Assembly (NCBI RefSeq): GCF_003797825.1
Contig: NZ_RKME01000032.1
Coordinates: 1 to 55,272, forward strand
DNA: 55,272 bases
Direction: 5' to 3'
DNA from: Gordonia sp. OPL2
GTDB taxonomy: Bacteria > Actinomycetota > Actinomycetes > Mycobacteriales > Mycobacteriaceae
Shown here: positions 8,179 through 15,866 of the stretch, piece by piece
How positions within the stretch are numbered: position 1 is the stretch's first letter
Layout: every line of letters starts with the position of its first letter
Notes under the pieces: model-generated
What the model saw: only the letters and a program-made list of their open reading frames with translations
The model's database searches: none
Told to the model about the DNA's origin: nothing
Translations under genes and position numbers: made by a program

Positions 8179-8196
8179 TATATCGCTAACGATATA
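8179..8196. promoter_or_regulatory. Palindromic operator of higBA pair 2
   Basis: A perfect inverted repeat TATATCG-CTAA-CGATATA lies 10 bases upstream of the toxin start. It contains TATA-rich -10-like sequence, so binding there would block transcription. The arms differ from the pair-1 operator, which suggests the two pairs do not cross-regulate. Confidence 0.7.
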
Positions 8197-8301
8197 ACCA
8201 CCAGTTTAAGAATGTCGGTGGGTGATCGATCATGCGTGGACGATGTCGCCGAGGTCGTAGACCACCCACCTCTCATGCAACAGCGCGAGTTGGTGGTCGT
8301 C

Positions 8302-8531
8302 GGGGACTGTCGCTGATTCGGTGTAAGTGGTTTTGATCGCCCCGGCGTGGGGCAGGAGGAATCACGACGATGACCGACACAATCGGGGGCGTGGATGCCC
8401 CGGTGGCAGGGCCGGTTCAGACCGGTCAGGAACACGATGTCACCACCGCGGATGCGGTGCGTGAGCTCTCGAAGGCCGAACAGGCCTTGGTGAGCGATCT
8501 GGTACGTAGCTCACGCGCTCAGGGAGTGGCA
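8302..8531 (+). pseudogene. 5' remnant of a second IS256-family element
   Basis: The left end (GGGGACTGTCGC... from 8302) resembles an IS256-type terminal repeat. The frame from ATG 8370 begins with MTDTIGG and includes TTADAVRELSKAEQALVSDL and RAQGVAL, which I recognise as the N-terminus of actinobacterial IS256 transposases. Homology stops abruptly after about 53 codons, at about 8530, where unrelated sequence leading into an IS3-type element begins. The remaining three quarters of the transposase is not found downstream. It differs clearly from the intact IS256 transposase at 681-2069. Confidence 0.78.
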
Positions 8532-8687
8532 CTGTGCAGTCATTCTGAACCTCACCGACCCGTCCACCTGTCACCCCCACCCCCTACAGTTCGAACATAC
8601 TTTCGAACAGGAGGTGCTATAGTGCGTCAAACTTTCTGGCAGGGTCGCTGAGTGCAGGGTCTCGGCGTACGTACTGGAAGGGAGTTG

Positions 8688-9041
8688 ATGGGCGAGATGG
8701 CGCGAACACGGCAGCCGAAGACGCCGGCAGCGGAGAAGGTGCGCATCGTGTTGTCGGTGCTGGCCGGTGAGATGTCGGCCGCGGAGGCGGCACGCCGGCA
8801 CGGGTTGTCCGAGACCACGGTCGGCAAATGGAAACACGCCTTCATCACCGCCGGCACGAAGGAACTTGAAGACCGACTCGGCGGCTCGCCCGGCGCCCAG
8901 GGCTCACCGGAACAGCGGCGGTTACGGAGAGAGAATCAGGAACTCAAACTCGCCCTCGCTGAGGCGACGGTCCAGCTACGCATCTGGCAGCACGGCGCCG
9001 AATATATCGATCGGGTCCCTTCGCGGACCTCGATGCCCTGA
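8688..9041 (+). CDS. IS3-type transposase OrfA (helix-turn-helix subunit)
   Basis: About 117 residues from ATG 8688, preceded by GGAAGGGAG. A helix-turn-helix (AAEAARRHGLSETTVGKWKH) is followed by a leucine/glutamate-rich coiled coil (RRLRRENQELKLALAEATVQ), the standard OrfA layout for end recognition and multimerisation. It is followed two bases later by orfB in another frame, so orfB may be made by re-initiation or frameshifting. Confidence 0.85.
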   Translation: MGEMARTRQPKTPAAEKVRIVLSVLAGEMSAAEAARRHGLSETTVGKWKHAFITAGTKELEDRLGGSPGAQGSPEQRRLRRENQELKLALAEATVQLRIWQHGAEYIDRVPSRTSMP

Positions 9042-9043
9042 GA

Positions 9044-9973
9044 GTGGCAGCCGGGCTGCCGGTATCGAGGTTCGCCCGACTCGCCAACATCCCCGAGCGC
9101 ACCTACCGGCGACGGCTGGCGCGGCTGCGTGACGGCGATCCGGTCAAGGGACCGTGGCCAGCACGGCAGGTGGATCGATGCGAGCCGATCGCCGCCAAGT
9201 ACGCCCAGGACTGGCCCGCGTGGGGTCATCGCAAGATCGCCGCGCTGATGCGCGCCGACGGCCACGACGTCTCGGACTCCACCGTCGAAAGAGCGCTACG
9301 CCGCCGCGGCCTCTTGTTGCCGCTCGGGTTCCGAGCCGACCGAAAGTCGTGGGCCAAGTTGCGCAGCCGGGTCTTTCACAATCCACCCACCGTGCGCAAT
9401 CGGGTGTGGCAGACCGACTTCTCCGAGTTCGAAACCACCAACGGCGGTATCTGGCGAATCTGCGCAGTCATCGACTACGCCACCAAGTACTGCCTGGCGA
9501 TCACCGTCACCCCGACCGCACGCGGCACCGATGCTGTCGCGTGCCTGCAGCTCGCCGTGTCCGAGGCCGAACGACTCCTGGACCTCCATGACCTGCGTAC
9601 TGATCGCGGCGTGATGGATGTTGTCGACGACACCAACACCGTGATCGGGCAGGCGCCGGCACCGATCGCCGTGGTCTCCGACAACGGTCCATGCTTTCGC
9701 GGCGAGGTCTTTAGAACGGCGTTCGCCGGTGATGACCCGCTCCTACGTCACGTCCGCACCCGGGTCCGCTCACCACAAACCAATGGCGTGATCGAGCGGT
9801 TCTTCGGCACGCTGAAGTACGAGCACCTCTATCGCGGGTTGATCGGCGACGGGGATGCCCTGGACATGGAAGTCCACTACTTCCGCCACATCTACAACAC
9901 GATCCGCCCGCATCAAGCGATATCGGGAGCCACACCCCGATCGCGATACACCGCCGAAGATGGGGCCGAATAA
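9044..9973 (+). CDS. IS3-type transposase OrfB (DDE integrase)
   Basis: 309 residues, GTG start. The retroviral-integrase-type DDE core is complete: Asp in VWQTDFSEF, Asp in VVSDNGPCF and Glu in NGVIERFFGTLKYEH. An HTH_21-like region precedes the core (WGHRKIAALMRADGHDVSDS). No internal stop, so it may be functional if OrfA is supplied. The C-terminal IRPHQAISGATP is usual for the family. Confidence 0.88.
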   Translation: MAAGLPVSRFARLANIPERTYRRRLARLRDGDPVKGPWPARQVDRCEPIAAKYAQDWPAWGHRKIAALMRADGHDVSDSTVERALRRRGLLLPLGFRADRKSWAKLRSRVFHNPPTVRNRVWQTDFSEFETTNGGIWRICAVIDYATKYCLAITVTPTARGTDAVACLQLAVSEAERLLDLHDLRTDRGVMDVVDDTNTVIGQAPAPIAVVSDNGPCFRGEVFRTAFAGDDPLLRHVRTRVRSPQTNGVIERFFGTLKYEHLYRGLIGDGDALDMEVHYFRHIYNTIRPHQAISGATPRSRYTAEDGAE

Positions 9974-9996
9974 CCACGCGGAGCGTGTGCCAGTTC

Positions 9997-10027
9997 TTGA
10001 CCTTGACGTTGCGGAAGCTTTTAGCGT
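9997..10027 (+). promoter_or_regulatory. MerR-type promoter with 19-base spacer
   Basis: A TTGACC -35-like hexamer (9997-10002) and a TAGCGT -10-like hexamer (10022-10027) are 19 bases apart, the over-long spacing characteristic of promoters activated by MerR-family regulators. It lies about 40 bases before the merR start, so the regulator probably controls its own operon with atpE. Confidence 0.5.
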
Positions 10028-10067
10028 GTGAAGTGCCAGGACGGCAGTGAGAGGAGAGCGCGGCGCG

Positions 10068-10835
10068 ATGCGGTGGTCGATTCAGCAGGTAGCACGGATA
10101 TCTGGGGTCACCGCCCGCACGTTGCGCTACTACGACGAGATCGGGCTGCTACGCCCAGCTCATGTGGGAACCAACGGGTACCGCTACTACGAGCGCGAAC
10201 AACTCTTACGGCTCCAACAAATCTTGCTGCTGCGTGAGCTGGGTCTGGACCTGACCACAATCGCCAGCGTGGTCGACGCCCAGAACGATCCGATCGAGGC
10301 CCTCCGACGCCACCACCGCCGACTGCTCGACGAACGCGGACGACTCGACCGGCTGGTAGCGACGGTGGCCGCCACCATCACCCACCTCGAGGAAGGAACC
10401 GACATGGCCGAAGACGAACTGTTCGAAGGCTTCGAACTCAGCCCCGACTACGTCAGAGACCTAGAAGCCCAACGCATCCAGAACACCGGCGACACCGAGC
10501 AACCCGAACTCGCCCAGGTCAAACAGAACACCGCCGACTGGACCGACCAGGACTACAGCCAGTTCAACGCCGACGGTGCAGAACTGACCCGACGTCTGCT
10601 GGACCTGCTTCGCCAAGGCATCCCCGCCGACGCCGACAAGGTATTCGCTGTGCTCGACGACGACCTGGCCATGCAACGCAAACTCTGGGAACCAGACAAA
10701 ACCAGCTACATCGCGTTGGCCAACAGCCTCGCCGAACCGTCAGAACTGCGGTCGTTCTACGACGCACAAGACCCACGTCTGAGCGGCTACCTGCGCACGG
10801 CCATGCTCGCCTACGCCGAGCAACGCATGCCCTAA
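10068..10835 (+). CDS. MerR-family regulator with TipA-like effector domain
   Basis: 255 residues from ATG 10068 (GAGGAG ribosome site). The N-terminal winged helix is classic MerR (QVARISGVTARTLRYYDEIG, then LLRP and GYRYYEREQLLRLQQI). A coiled-coil dimerisation helix follows, then an all-helical C-terminal domain resembling TipAS/AlbAS (DYSQFNADGAELTRRL...LSGYLRTAMLAYAEQRM). Known TipA-type proteins bind bulky hydrophobic drugs, such as thiopeptides, and activate long-spacer promoters. It lies 37 bases upstream of a stand-alone atpE, so the c-subunit is its most likely target gene. Confidence 0.88.
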   Translation: MRWSIQQVARISGVTARTLRYYDEIGLLRPAHVGTNGYRYYEREQLLRLQQILLLRELGLDLTTIASVVDAQNDPIEALRRHHRRLLDERGRLDRLVATVAATITHLEEGTDMAEDELFEGFELSPDYVRDLEAQRIQNTGDTEQPELAQVKQNTADWTDQDYSQFNADGAELTRRLLDLLRQGIPADADKVFAVLDDDLAMQRKLWEPDKTSYIALANSLAEPSELRSFYDAQDPRLSGYLRTAMLAYAEQRMP

Positions 10836-10872
10836 CCCACACCCGGACAGACAGACGAAGGAGACCCACCTC

Positions 10873-11142
10873 ATGGCAGCAGACCCCGACCTCCTCAACG
10901 CCATCGTCAGAACCGGGGCCATGGTAGGTGCGGGCATGATGCTCGCCGGCGGAGCGATCGGCGCAGGAATCGGCGACGGACTCGCCGGATCACAGTTCGT
11001 CGCCGGAGTCGCCCGCCAGCCCGAAGCCCAATCCCGCATGTTCACACCATTTCTCATCACCGTCGGCCTCGTCGAAGCCGCCTACTTCATCAACCTCGCC
11101 TTCATGGCACTATTCGTCTTCGCCACCCCAGGACTCACCTAG
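10873..11142 (+). CDS. atpE: ATP synthase F0 subunit c paralogue, outside an atp operon
   Basis: 89 residues, two transmembrane helices joined by the conserved RQPE loop (residues 48-51). Proton carrier Glu68 lies in GLVEAAYFINLAF, matching Glu61 of Mycobacterium AtpE; the first helix has AGGAIGAGIGDG. Counterparts of mycobacterial drug-contact residues (D28, L59, E61, A63, I66) are D35, L66, E68, A70 and I73, all in the sensitive-type state. It has an extended N-terminus of about 7 residues compared with the chromosomal form. No other atp genes are nearby; it forms a pair with the TipA-like regulator, preceded by AAGGAGACC. It would insert into, or replace, the c-ring. Confidence 0.92.
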   Translation: MAADPDLLNAIVRTGAMVGAGMMLAGGAIGAGIGDGLAGSQFVAGVARQPEAQSRMFTPFLITVGLVEAAYFINLAFMALFVFATPGLT

Positions 11143-11258
11143 CCCCCTACCCAGACCAGGTAACACCCACCCCGCTACACCGCTGGACCTCGAACGCCAT
11201 GCCAACTTCTTGTGAAGTACCCCAGGTTTAGTTCCGACTTCTATAGGAGGATGGAGCT

Positions 11259-11579
11259 ATGCCACGTCAGTACACGCCGGAGTTCCGGCAGAAGTCTGTG
11301 CGCATGTTGGAGACAGCGTTGGAAGCCGATGCTGAGCTCTCGGAGTTCGAAGCGATCCGTCAGATCGCATCCAAACAGAAAATCGCCGAGGAAACCCTGC
11401 GCCGATGGCGGCGCAGGGCGCAGGTCGATGCCGGTCAACGGCAGGGCACGACGAGTGAGGAGCATGCCGAGATCCGGCGCCTCAAGAAGGAAGTTGCCGA
11501 GCTCAGACGCACCAATGAGCTGTTGAAATCGGCGTCGGCGTTTTTCGCGTCGGAACTCGACCGGACCACGACGAAATGA
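11259..11579 (+). CDS. IS3-family transposase OrfA
   Basis: 106 residues, start behind a TAGGAGG ribosome site. The N-terminus MPRQYTPEFRQKSVRML and helix-turn-helix (AIRQIASKQKIAEETLRRWR) are typical of IS3-family OrfA; a leucine-zipper-like coiled coil (RRLKKEVAELRRTNELLKSA) follows. Its stop overlaps the orfB start by four bases in the -1 frame (ATGA at 11576-11579). Confidence 0.94.
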   Translation: MPRQYTPEFRQKSVRMLETALEADAELSEFEAIRQIASKQKIAEETLRRWRRRAQVDAGQRQGTTSEEHAEIRRLKKEVAELRRTNELLKSASAFFASELDRTTTK

Positions 11580-12502
11580 TCACCTTCATCGACCGGTGTC
11601 GTGATCAGTTCGGGGTCGAGTTCATCTGCCGCACCCTACGGGCGGCGGGCGTGGTCTTCCTCACCTCACGCGGGTATCGGGCAGCGAAATCGCGTGTGGC
11701 ATCGGCACGTGCACGACGCGACGTGCAGCTGGTGGAGGTCATCAGAACCGTTCACGCCGACAACTACAGCGTGTACGGGGTGCTCAAGATGCATCATGCG
11801 CTGCGTCGTGCTGGCCACCAGGTCGGGCGTGAGCAAACCCGACGGTTGATGCATCAGGCCGGGGTGCGTGGCGTACAACGCGCGCAGAAAGTGTTCACCA
11901 CCCGACCCGACCCCGCAGCTACCACACCTGCGGATCTGGTGAAGCGTGATTTTACTGCGACACAACCGAATTCGCTGTGGGTGGTAGACATCACCTACGT
12001 GCGGACGTGGCAGGGATTCGCCTATACAGCATTCGTCACCGATGCGTGCACCCGCATGATCAAAGGCTGGCATGTAGCGGCGTCGATGCGTACCGAAGAA
12101 CTACCGTTGCAGGCATTCAATCATGCTGTGTGGCAACAGAATACCGATCTATCTGGGTTGACCCACCACTCCGACCACGGATCGAACTATCTATCCCTGG
12201 CCTACACCGACAGACTTGTCGAATTGGGCGTCACACCGTCAGTAGGGGCTGTCGGGGACTCCTACGACAACGCCCTCGCAGAGAGCGTGAACGCCAGCTA
12301 CAAGACCGAGTTGATCTACCGCCGACGGCCGTGGCGCACTGTCGAACAGGTCGAGCTCGCGACCCTGGAATACGTGTGGTGGTACAACAATCAGCGCTTG
12401 CACGAAGCCCTCGACTACCACACACCAGCCGAGTACGAGGCCACCCTGACCGGTGCCTCACAAGTCCGCGAGACCGCCGATCCGGCCCTCGCACCCACAT
12501 AG
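11576..12502 (+). CDS. IS3-family transposase OrfB
   Basis: 308 residues. The DDE core is intact: Asp in LWVVDITYV, Asp in HHSDHGSNY and Glu in NALAESVNASYKTEL. An HTH_21 region (YSVYGVLKMHHALRRAGHQV) precedes it and YNNQRLHEALDYHTPAEYE ends the core. Its -1 frame relative to orfA and ATGA overlap fit production by frameshifting or translational coupling. It ends within the right terminal repeat. Confidence 0.94.
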   Translation: MITFIDRCRDQFGVEFICRTLRAAGVVFLTSRGYRAAKSRVASARARRDVQLVEVIRTVHADNYSVYGVLKMHHALRRAGHQVGREQTRRLMHQAGVRGVQRAQKVFTTRPDPAATTPADLVKRDFTATQPNSLWVVDITYVRTWQGFAYTAFVTDACTRMIKGWHVAASMRTEELPLQAFNHAVWQQNTDLSGLTHHSDHGSNYLSLAYTDRLVELGVTPSVGAVGDSYDNALAESVNASYKTELIYRRRPWRTVEQVELATLEYVWWYNNQRLHEALDYHTPAEYEATLTGASQVRETADPALAPT

Positions 12503-12524
12503 GAACTAAACCTGGGGTACTTCA

Positions 12525-12688
12525 CTTGACGCAGGACATTCGGCTACGTCGGCCTCATCGGCTTCGACTGAGAGTGTGTCGATACCGGGTCCGGCGGAGT
12601 CGGTATCGGCGGGATCGACGGGCCGAGATTGTTCGACCGCGTCCGCGTCGTCGGCGTCCAAGCCGCTGCGGAATGGGTCCGTTGTCAT
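12525..12688 (-). pseudogene. Small acidic actinobacterial protein, 3' end removed by IS3 element
   Basis: The frame starts at ATG 12688 behind AAGGCGGACC and reads MTTDPFRSGLDADDADAVEQ, then a Pro/Asp-rich run ending ADEADVAE just before the IS end at 12524. It resembles the short acidic proteins of unknown function with repeated 'EADVxEQ' units common in Mycobacteriales. The native tail is missing and replaced by codons from the IS terminal repeat, so it is probably non-functional. Confidence 0.55.
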
Positions 12689-12721
12689 TGAGGTCCGCCT
12701 TTCGAGGAACTGCATCAGAGT

Positions 12722-12758
12722 GAGGGGGTTCTGAGTCGCGAGTACCCAGAACCCCCTC
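12722..12758. terminator. Strong stem-loop, probable bidirectional terminator
   Basis: A 12-base perfect stem (GAGGGGGTTCTG / CAGAACCCCCTC) around a 13-base loop lies upstream of the truncated acidic gene and downstream of the hsp20-side genes. It lacks a clear U-tract, which is common for actinobacterial terminators. Confidence 0.65.
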
Positions 12759-13003
12759 CTATGACCCTTCGAGAATCATTGTCTGTGAGCAGCGTTGTCG
12801 CGATGCGGCTATCACCTCCTTCCGGGCTCTGTGATCGCGGCACACGTCACGCTGAATGCCTGTGGCCGGGGTGTCCATGCGGATGGTGTGCAATGTTGTG
12901 TGCGCGGCACCCGACAGCTTGTGCGGCGGGGTTGCTCAGCGCCAAAGGCACTACACGCATGGGACACGGCCAGCCAGGACTTGGGCCGAGTAGTGCTGCC
13001 ACG

Positions 13004-13282
13004 TCAGCGAGTTCGGTGCACACCATCGCGAGGCGGTGCGCGTTGTCGTCCGCCTCGCGACGACGGCCGCCGACCGCCTGCAGGATGGTCGAGCCTGTCG
13101 ACGCAACTGGACCGACACCGGGATGAGCGGTACACACCCGTCGCGGCGCCCACAGCGTGCGCCCGACGTGGCTGGACGGCGGCGTCGGCGAACAGTGCGT
13201 CGATCTCGGCAGCCAGCCAGGCCTCCTCCGGATCGATCACCTCCACGCACCCCACTGGTGCGACGGTGTCGCTGCAGTCCAT
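13004..13282 (-). CDS. Small hypothetical protein downstream of hsp20
   Basis: 92 residues from ATG 13282, with a strong GAGGAGGTGAGG ribosome site just before it, which supports a real gene. The N-terminal half (VEVIDPEEAWLAAEIDALFA) resembles short actinobacterial proteins with an 'xDPxEAWLxAEFxA' motif; the C-terminal half is Arg/Pro-rich and looks disordered. It follows hsp20 on the same strand with 58 bases between, so it may be co-transcribed from the CIRCE-controlled promoter. Function unknown. Between 12759 and 13003 I see no further gene. Confidence 0.5.
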   Translation of the reverse strand: MDCSDTVAPVGCVEVIDPEEAWLAAEIDALFADAAVQPRRAHAVGAATGVYRSSRCRSSCVDRLDHPAGGRRPSSRGGRQRAPPRDGVHRTR

Positions 13283-13340
13283 CACCTCACCTCCTCAGTG
13301 TCACACGTTTCTCACCCATCGCACGACGCGGTCAAACAAG

Positions 13341-13802
13341 TCAGCCTGTGGTCGGCTCCGTTGTGCCGGTGGTGATTTCCTGGCGGCCGGCACCGGAGTG
13401 TTCGATCGCGACCTTGCGGGGTTTGGCCTGTTCGGCCACCGGGATGGTCACGCTCAATACCCCGTTGTCGTAGGCGGCGCAGATCCCGGCCGGGTCGACA
13501 CCGTCGCCGAGGGTGATCTGGCGACGGTAGGTACCCGAGAAGCGTTCACTGGCCAGCCACTGCACGCCGTCCTCCGATGGGGAGCTGCGGTGCGCCGACA
13601 ACGTCAGCACCCCGTTGTCGACGCTGAGATCGATGGACCCGGGATCGGCACCGGGCAGGTCCGCGACCAACGAATAGTGGTCATCAACCTTGTACACGTC
13701 GATGGGCATGAACCGCGGAATCCGCCGGGTGGCGCCCAGGTCACCGGTCAGTAGGCTCCGCGTCCAGTCATCGACAGCAGAAAATGGATCGACACGCAGC
13801 AC
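13341..13802 (-). CDS. hsp20: Hsp20/alpha-crystallin small heat-shock protein
   Basis: 153 residues from GTG 13802, chosen for the GAAGGAGGAGG ribosome site; a longer frame to 13931 would cross the CIRCE operator. The alpha-crystallin domain runs from PIDVYKVDDHYSLVADLPG to the signature DNGVLSVTIP, with the C-terminal tail expected to hold the I/V-x-I/V-like anchor. It is an ATP-independent holdase that keeps unfolding proteins soluble. The CIRCE element 75 bases upstream indicates control by the HrcA repressor, so it should be heat-inducible. Confidence 0.94.
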   Translation of the reverse strand: MLRVDPFSAVDDWTRSLLTGDLGATRRIPRFMPIDVYKVDDHYSLVADLPGADPGSIDLSVDNGVLTLSAHRSSPSEDGVQWLASERFSGTYRRQITLGDGVDPAGICAAYDNGVLSVTIPVAEQAKPRKVAIEHSGAGRQEITTGTTEPTTG

Positions 13803-13876
13803 AGCAAACACCTCCTCCTTCAAGGGAGCCGCCACCTTGACGGCACCACACTCACCATCACTGCGTAACCCCAAGA

Positions 13877-13903
13877 TTAGCACTCGACACACTCGAGTGC
13901 CAA
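13877..13903 (-). promoter_or_regulatory. CIRCE operator (HrcA binding site)
   Basis: Read on the minus strand it is TTGGCACTC-N9-GAGTGCTAA, one base off the consensus TTAGCACTC-N9-GAGTGCTAA. It sits upstream of the hsp20 start. No hrcA is in the window, so control must come from a chromosomal HrcA. Confidence 0.93.
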
Positions 13904-14097
13904 GACTTTTTCGCTGTTTCACTTCCGTCAAGCACGCACGCGCGCAACATGTCTCGAGGATTCAGGCAACCTTTGGCGTGCAGTACAGAAGGGTGGCGCA
14001 ACCCGTGTGGCAGTGCTATTTGTGGACGTCTTCAGACACCCAGTAGAGGCTCGTCGACGCACAGCCACGAGCCCGTTAGTACAGGAGGACTACCGCC

Positions 14098-14502
14098 GTG
14101 CCCGCCGCGACTGGTCACGACACGATCGTGTGGCCCGATCCCAGCCCGTTGCAGCAGTGGTGGACCCACGTGATGTCCCCACCACACCCCGTCGGCCGAG
14201 CAACGCCGCTGTCCCCGAAACCACGACGCCGCCCCGCGCGACGCTACCCAGGCTGGCCGACGGTGACCGCCATGATGTGCACCCCGGTCGATGGTTGCGC
14301 GATGCTCGACTTCGCAACGCGCCGGGCCCGCCACGGCGGTGGACCCACCGAACACATCCGCAACCAGTTCGGCATGAACGACGACGAGTTCTTCACCCAC
14401 CTGCCCAGACTCCTGGACGACCCTACGACACATACACTTCCACCCGCGCAGTCCACCGAACTACGGGGCATCGCCCGCCGTCGAAGTTGGCTGCGACGAT
14501 GA
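14098..14502 (+). CDS. DUF3263-like small protein
   Basis: 134 residues, GTG start behind ACAGGAGGAC. The first 50 residues are Pro/Arg-rich. The second half (AMLDFATRRARHGGGPTEHI, then FGMNDDEFFTHLPRLLDD) matches the pattern of DUF3263, a short helical actinobacterial domain resembling a sigma-like or winged-helix DNA binder. The long variable N-terminus is unusual for that family. It lies alone between hsp20 and the carbonic anhydrase. Function unknown. Confidence 0.55.
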   Translation: MPAATGHDTIVWPDPSPLQQWWTHVMSPPHPVGRATPLSPKPRRRPARRYPGWPTVTAMMCTPVDGCAMLDFATRRARHGGGPTEHIRNQFGMNDDEFFTHLPRLLDDPTTHTLPPAQSTELRGIARRRSWLRR

Positions 14503-14931
14503 AGGCTGGCGGCGATTGATTATGCGGTCAGTCTGGAACCTTTCGCCCAACGCAGCATCAGAGGGACCCGCTGGGTGGTGGGTATGAGGGTCGGCGCGAT
14601 GATGACAATCCTCTGTCCACATGCTCCGAGCCGAGACTGAGACGTGAGTCGGTGAACGCCCCGAGCGCGAAAGGCAGTGGCGCGGGTCGTCGCCGGCGGT
14701 TGCTCGGTGACGGTGGCTCCGCAGCAGGTCGTCCTGGTTCTATTCGTCTGGGACGGGCGCCGACGCCACACGGCTTTCGAGATGTTGCTCACCGTCCCCT
14801 CAGGAAACGAGGTGTGGGCGTTGTTCGCGGCGTGCACCGCCTACCTGGGGATCACGCGATTAGGCAGTTCGCCATCGCGTTCGTGGAGGTCGAACTAGCC
14901 GAGGAGAACGGCCGGTGGCACACTAGTGGCC
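14503..14931. other. Stretch without a convincing gene
   Basis: Several short frames exist. One at 14677-14898 (plus strand) contains a hydrophobic run but has no ribosome site and no family resemblance. I take the stretch as non-coding or decayed; it includes the promoter region of the carbonic anhydrase gene. Confidence 0.4.
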
Positions 14932-15582
14932 ATGAGCCAAGTGACGCCCACCGAAGCCTGGAAGATCCTGCAGGAAGGGAACAATCGGTTCGTTGCCGGT
15001 GAGTCTCAACATCCCAAACAGGGTATCGAGGATCGTGAGCGCCTGACATCGGGTCAGCACCCGCACGTCGTCCTCTTCGGCTGCTCCGACTCACGACTGT
15101 CCGCGGAGATCATCTTCGACCAGGGCCTCGGCGACATGTTCGTGGTCCGCACCGCGGGCCAGGTCATCGACTCCGCGGTGCTCGGCTCCCTCGAGTTCGC
15201 CGCGGAGGTGCTCGAGGTCCCGTTGATCGCGGTCCTCGGCCACGACAGCTGTGGCGCGGTGAAGGCGACACTCAACGCCCTCGACAACCTCGAGATCCCG
15301 GGCGGCTACATCCGCGACGTCGTCGAGAAGGTGAGCCCGAGCATCCTGGCCGGCCGCAGCGAGGGTCTGAGCCGCGTCGACGAGTTCGAGGCGCGACACG
15401 TCCTCGAGACGGGCAAGCAGCTCATGGAACGCAGCCGGATCATCGCCGATCGCGTCGCCGACGGCCGCCTGGCGATCGTCGGGCTGACCTATCAGCTCGG
15501 CGAGGGACGCGCCCACGTCCGGGGCGTCCTCGGTCAGGTCGACGGCGTCGAGACCGAACCGGGCAATAACCTTCTTCGCTGA
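14932..15582 (+). CDS. Beta-class carbonic anhydrase
   Basis: 216 residues from ATG 14932; an in-frame GTG two codons earlier is possible. It interconverts CO2 and bicarbonate. Zinc ligands and the catalytic dyad are all present: Cys51-Ser-Asp53-Ser-Arg55 (FGCSDSRLS), His104 and Cys107 (GHDSCGAV). The length is typical of beta-CAs of the plant/bacterial type. It stands alone between stretches without genes and may serve pH or bicarbonate supply; it has no clear link to the iso cluster downstream. Confidence 0.95.
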   Translation: MSQVTPTEAWKILQEGNNRFVAGESQHPKQGIEDRERLTSGQHPHVVLFGCSDSRLSAEIIFDQGLGDMFVVRTAGQVIDSAVLGSLEFAAEVLEVPLIAVLGHDSCGAVKATLNALDNLEIPGGYIRDVVEKVSPSILAGRSEGLSRVDEFEARHVLETGKQLMERSRIIADRVADGRLAIVGLTYQLGEGRAHVRGVLGQVDGVETEPGNNLLR

Positions 15583-15866
15583 CTAGCCTGGTCAACTCTG
15601 AGGCATACAGCGCGACCCACTTATTTGGGCCAGAACTGTCGCCAAGTGGTCGTGACACTTTGCCGAGTGCTGAACGAGGTTCGTGCAGCGGTCGTGAACT
15701 TGGCGCCGTCAAACGCGCTCGGGCCGAGCCCGTCAAGGAAGCGGCGCTGAGGGGGTTGGATCAATGCGTTATCGCGCTGCTCGTGAGAACTCTTGGCCGG
15801 GTTGGATTTTCATTCCAGTCCCACAAGCTTGGATCGACACCCTCCAGCAAGCGGATCAACCTCCGC

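Larger units (their letters stand above)
8532..9990 (+). mobile_element. IS3-family-like element inserted into the IS256 remnant (ends approximate)
   Basis: It holds orfA and orfB of an IS3-type element. The left edge is set by where IS256 homology ends (about 8530); the right edge lies between the orfB stop and the MerR promoter. I could not find convincing terminal inverted repeats: TGGCAC occurs near both edges in inverted orientation, but the left copy may belong to the interrupted IS256 gene. Boundaries are therefore uncertain by tens of bases. Confidence 0.6.
11213..12524 (+). mobile_element. Complete IS3-family insertion sequence, 1312 bases
   Basis: Perfect 23-base terminal inverted repeats at 11213-11235 and 12502-12524 (TGAAGTACCCCAGG, then TTTAGTTCC) flank two transposase frames. 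A 4-base direct repeat CTTG (11209-11212 and 12525-12528) is the likely target duplication. The perfect ends and intact frames point to recent insertion. It landed downstream of atpE and cut the 3' end of a small minus-strand gene. Confidence 0.95.

Noticed and set aside
11143..11212. Terminator or small RNA behind atpE
   Set aside because: No stable stem-loop is visible in these 70 bases before the IS.
12795..13754. Plus-strand 319-codon frame
   Set aside because: It runs antisense to hsp20, whose alpha-crystallin motifs and CIRCE element settle the coding strand.
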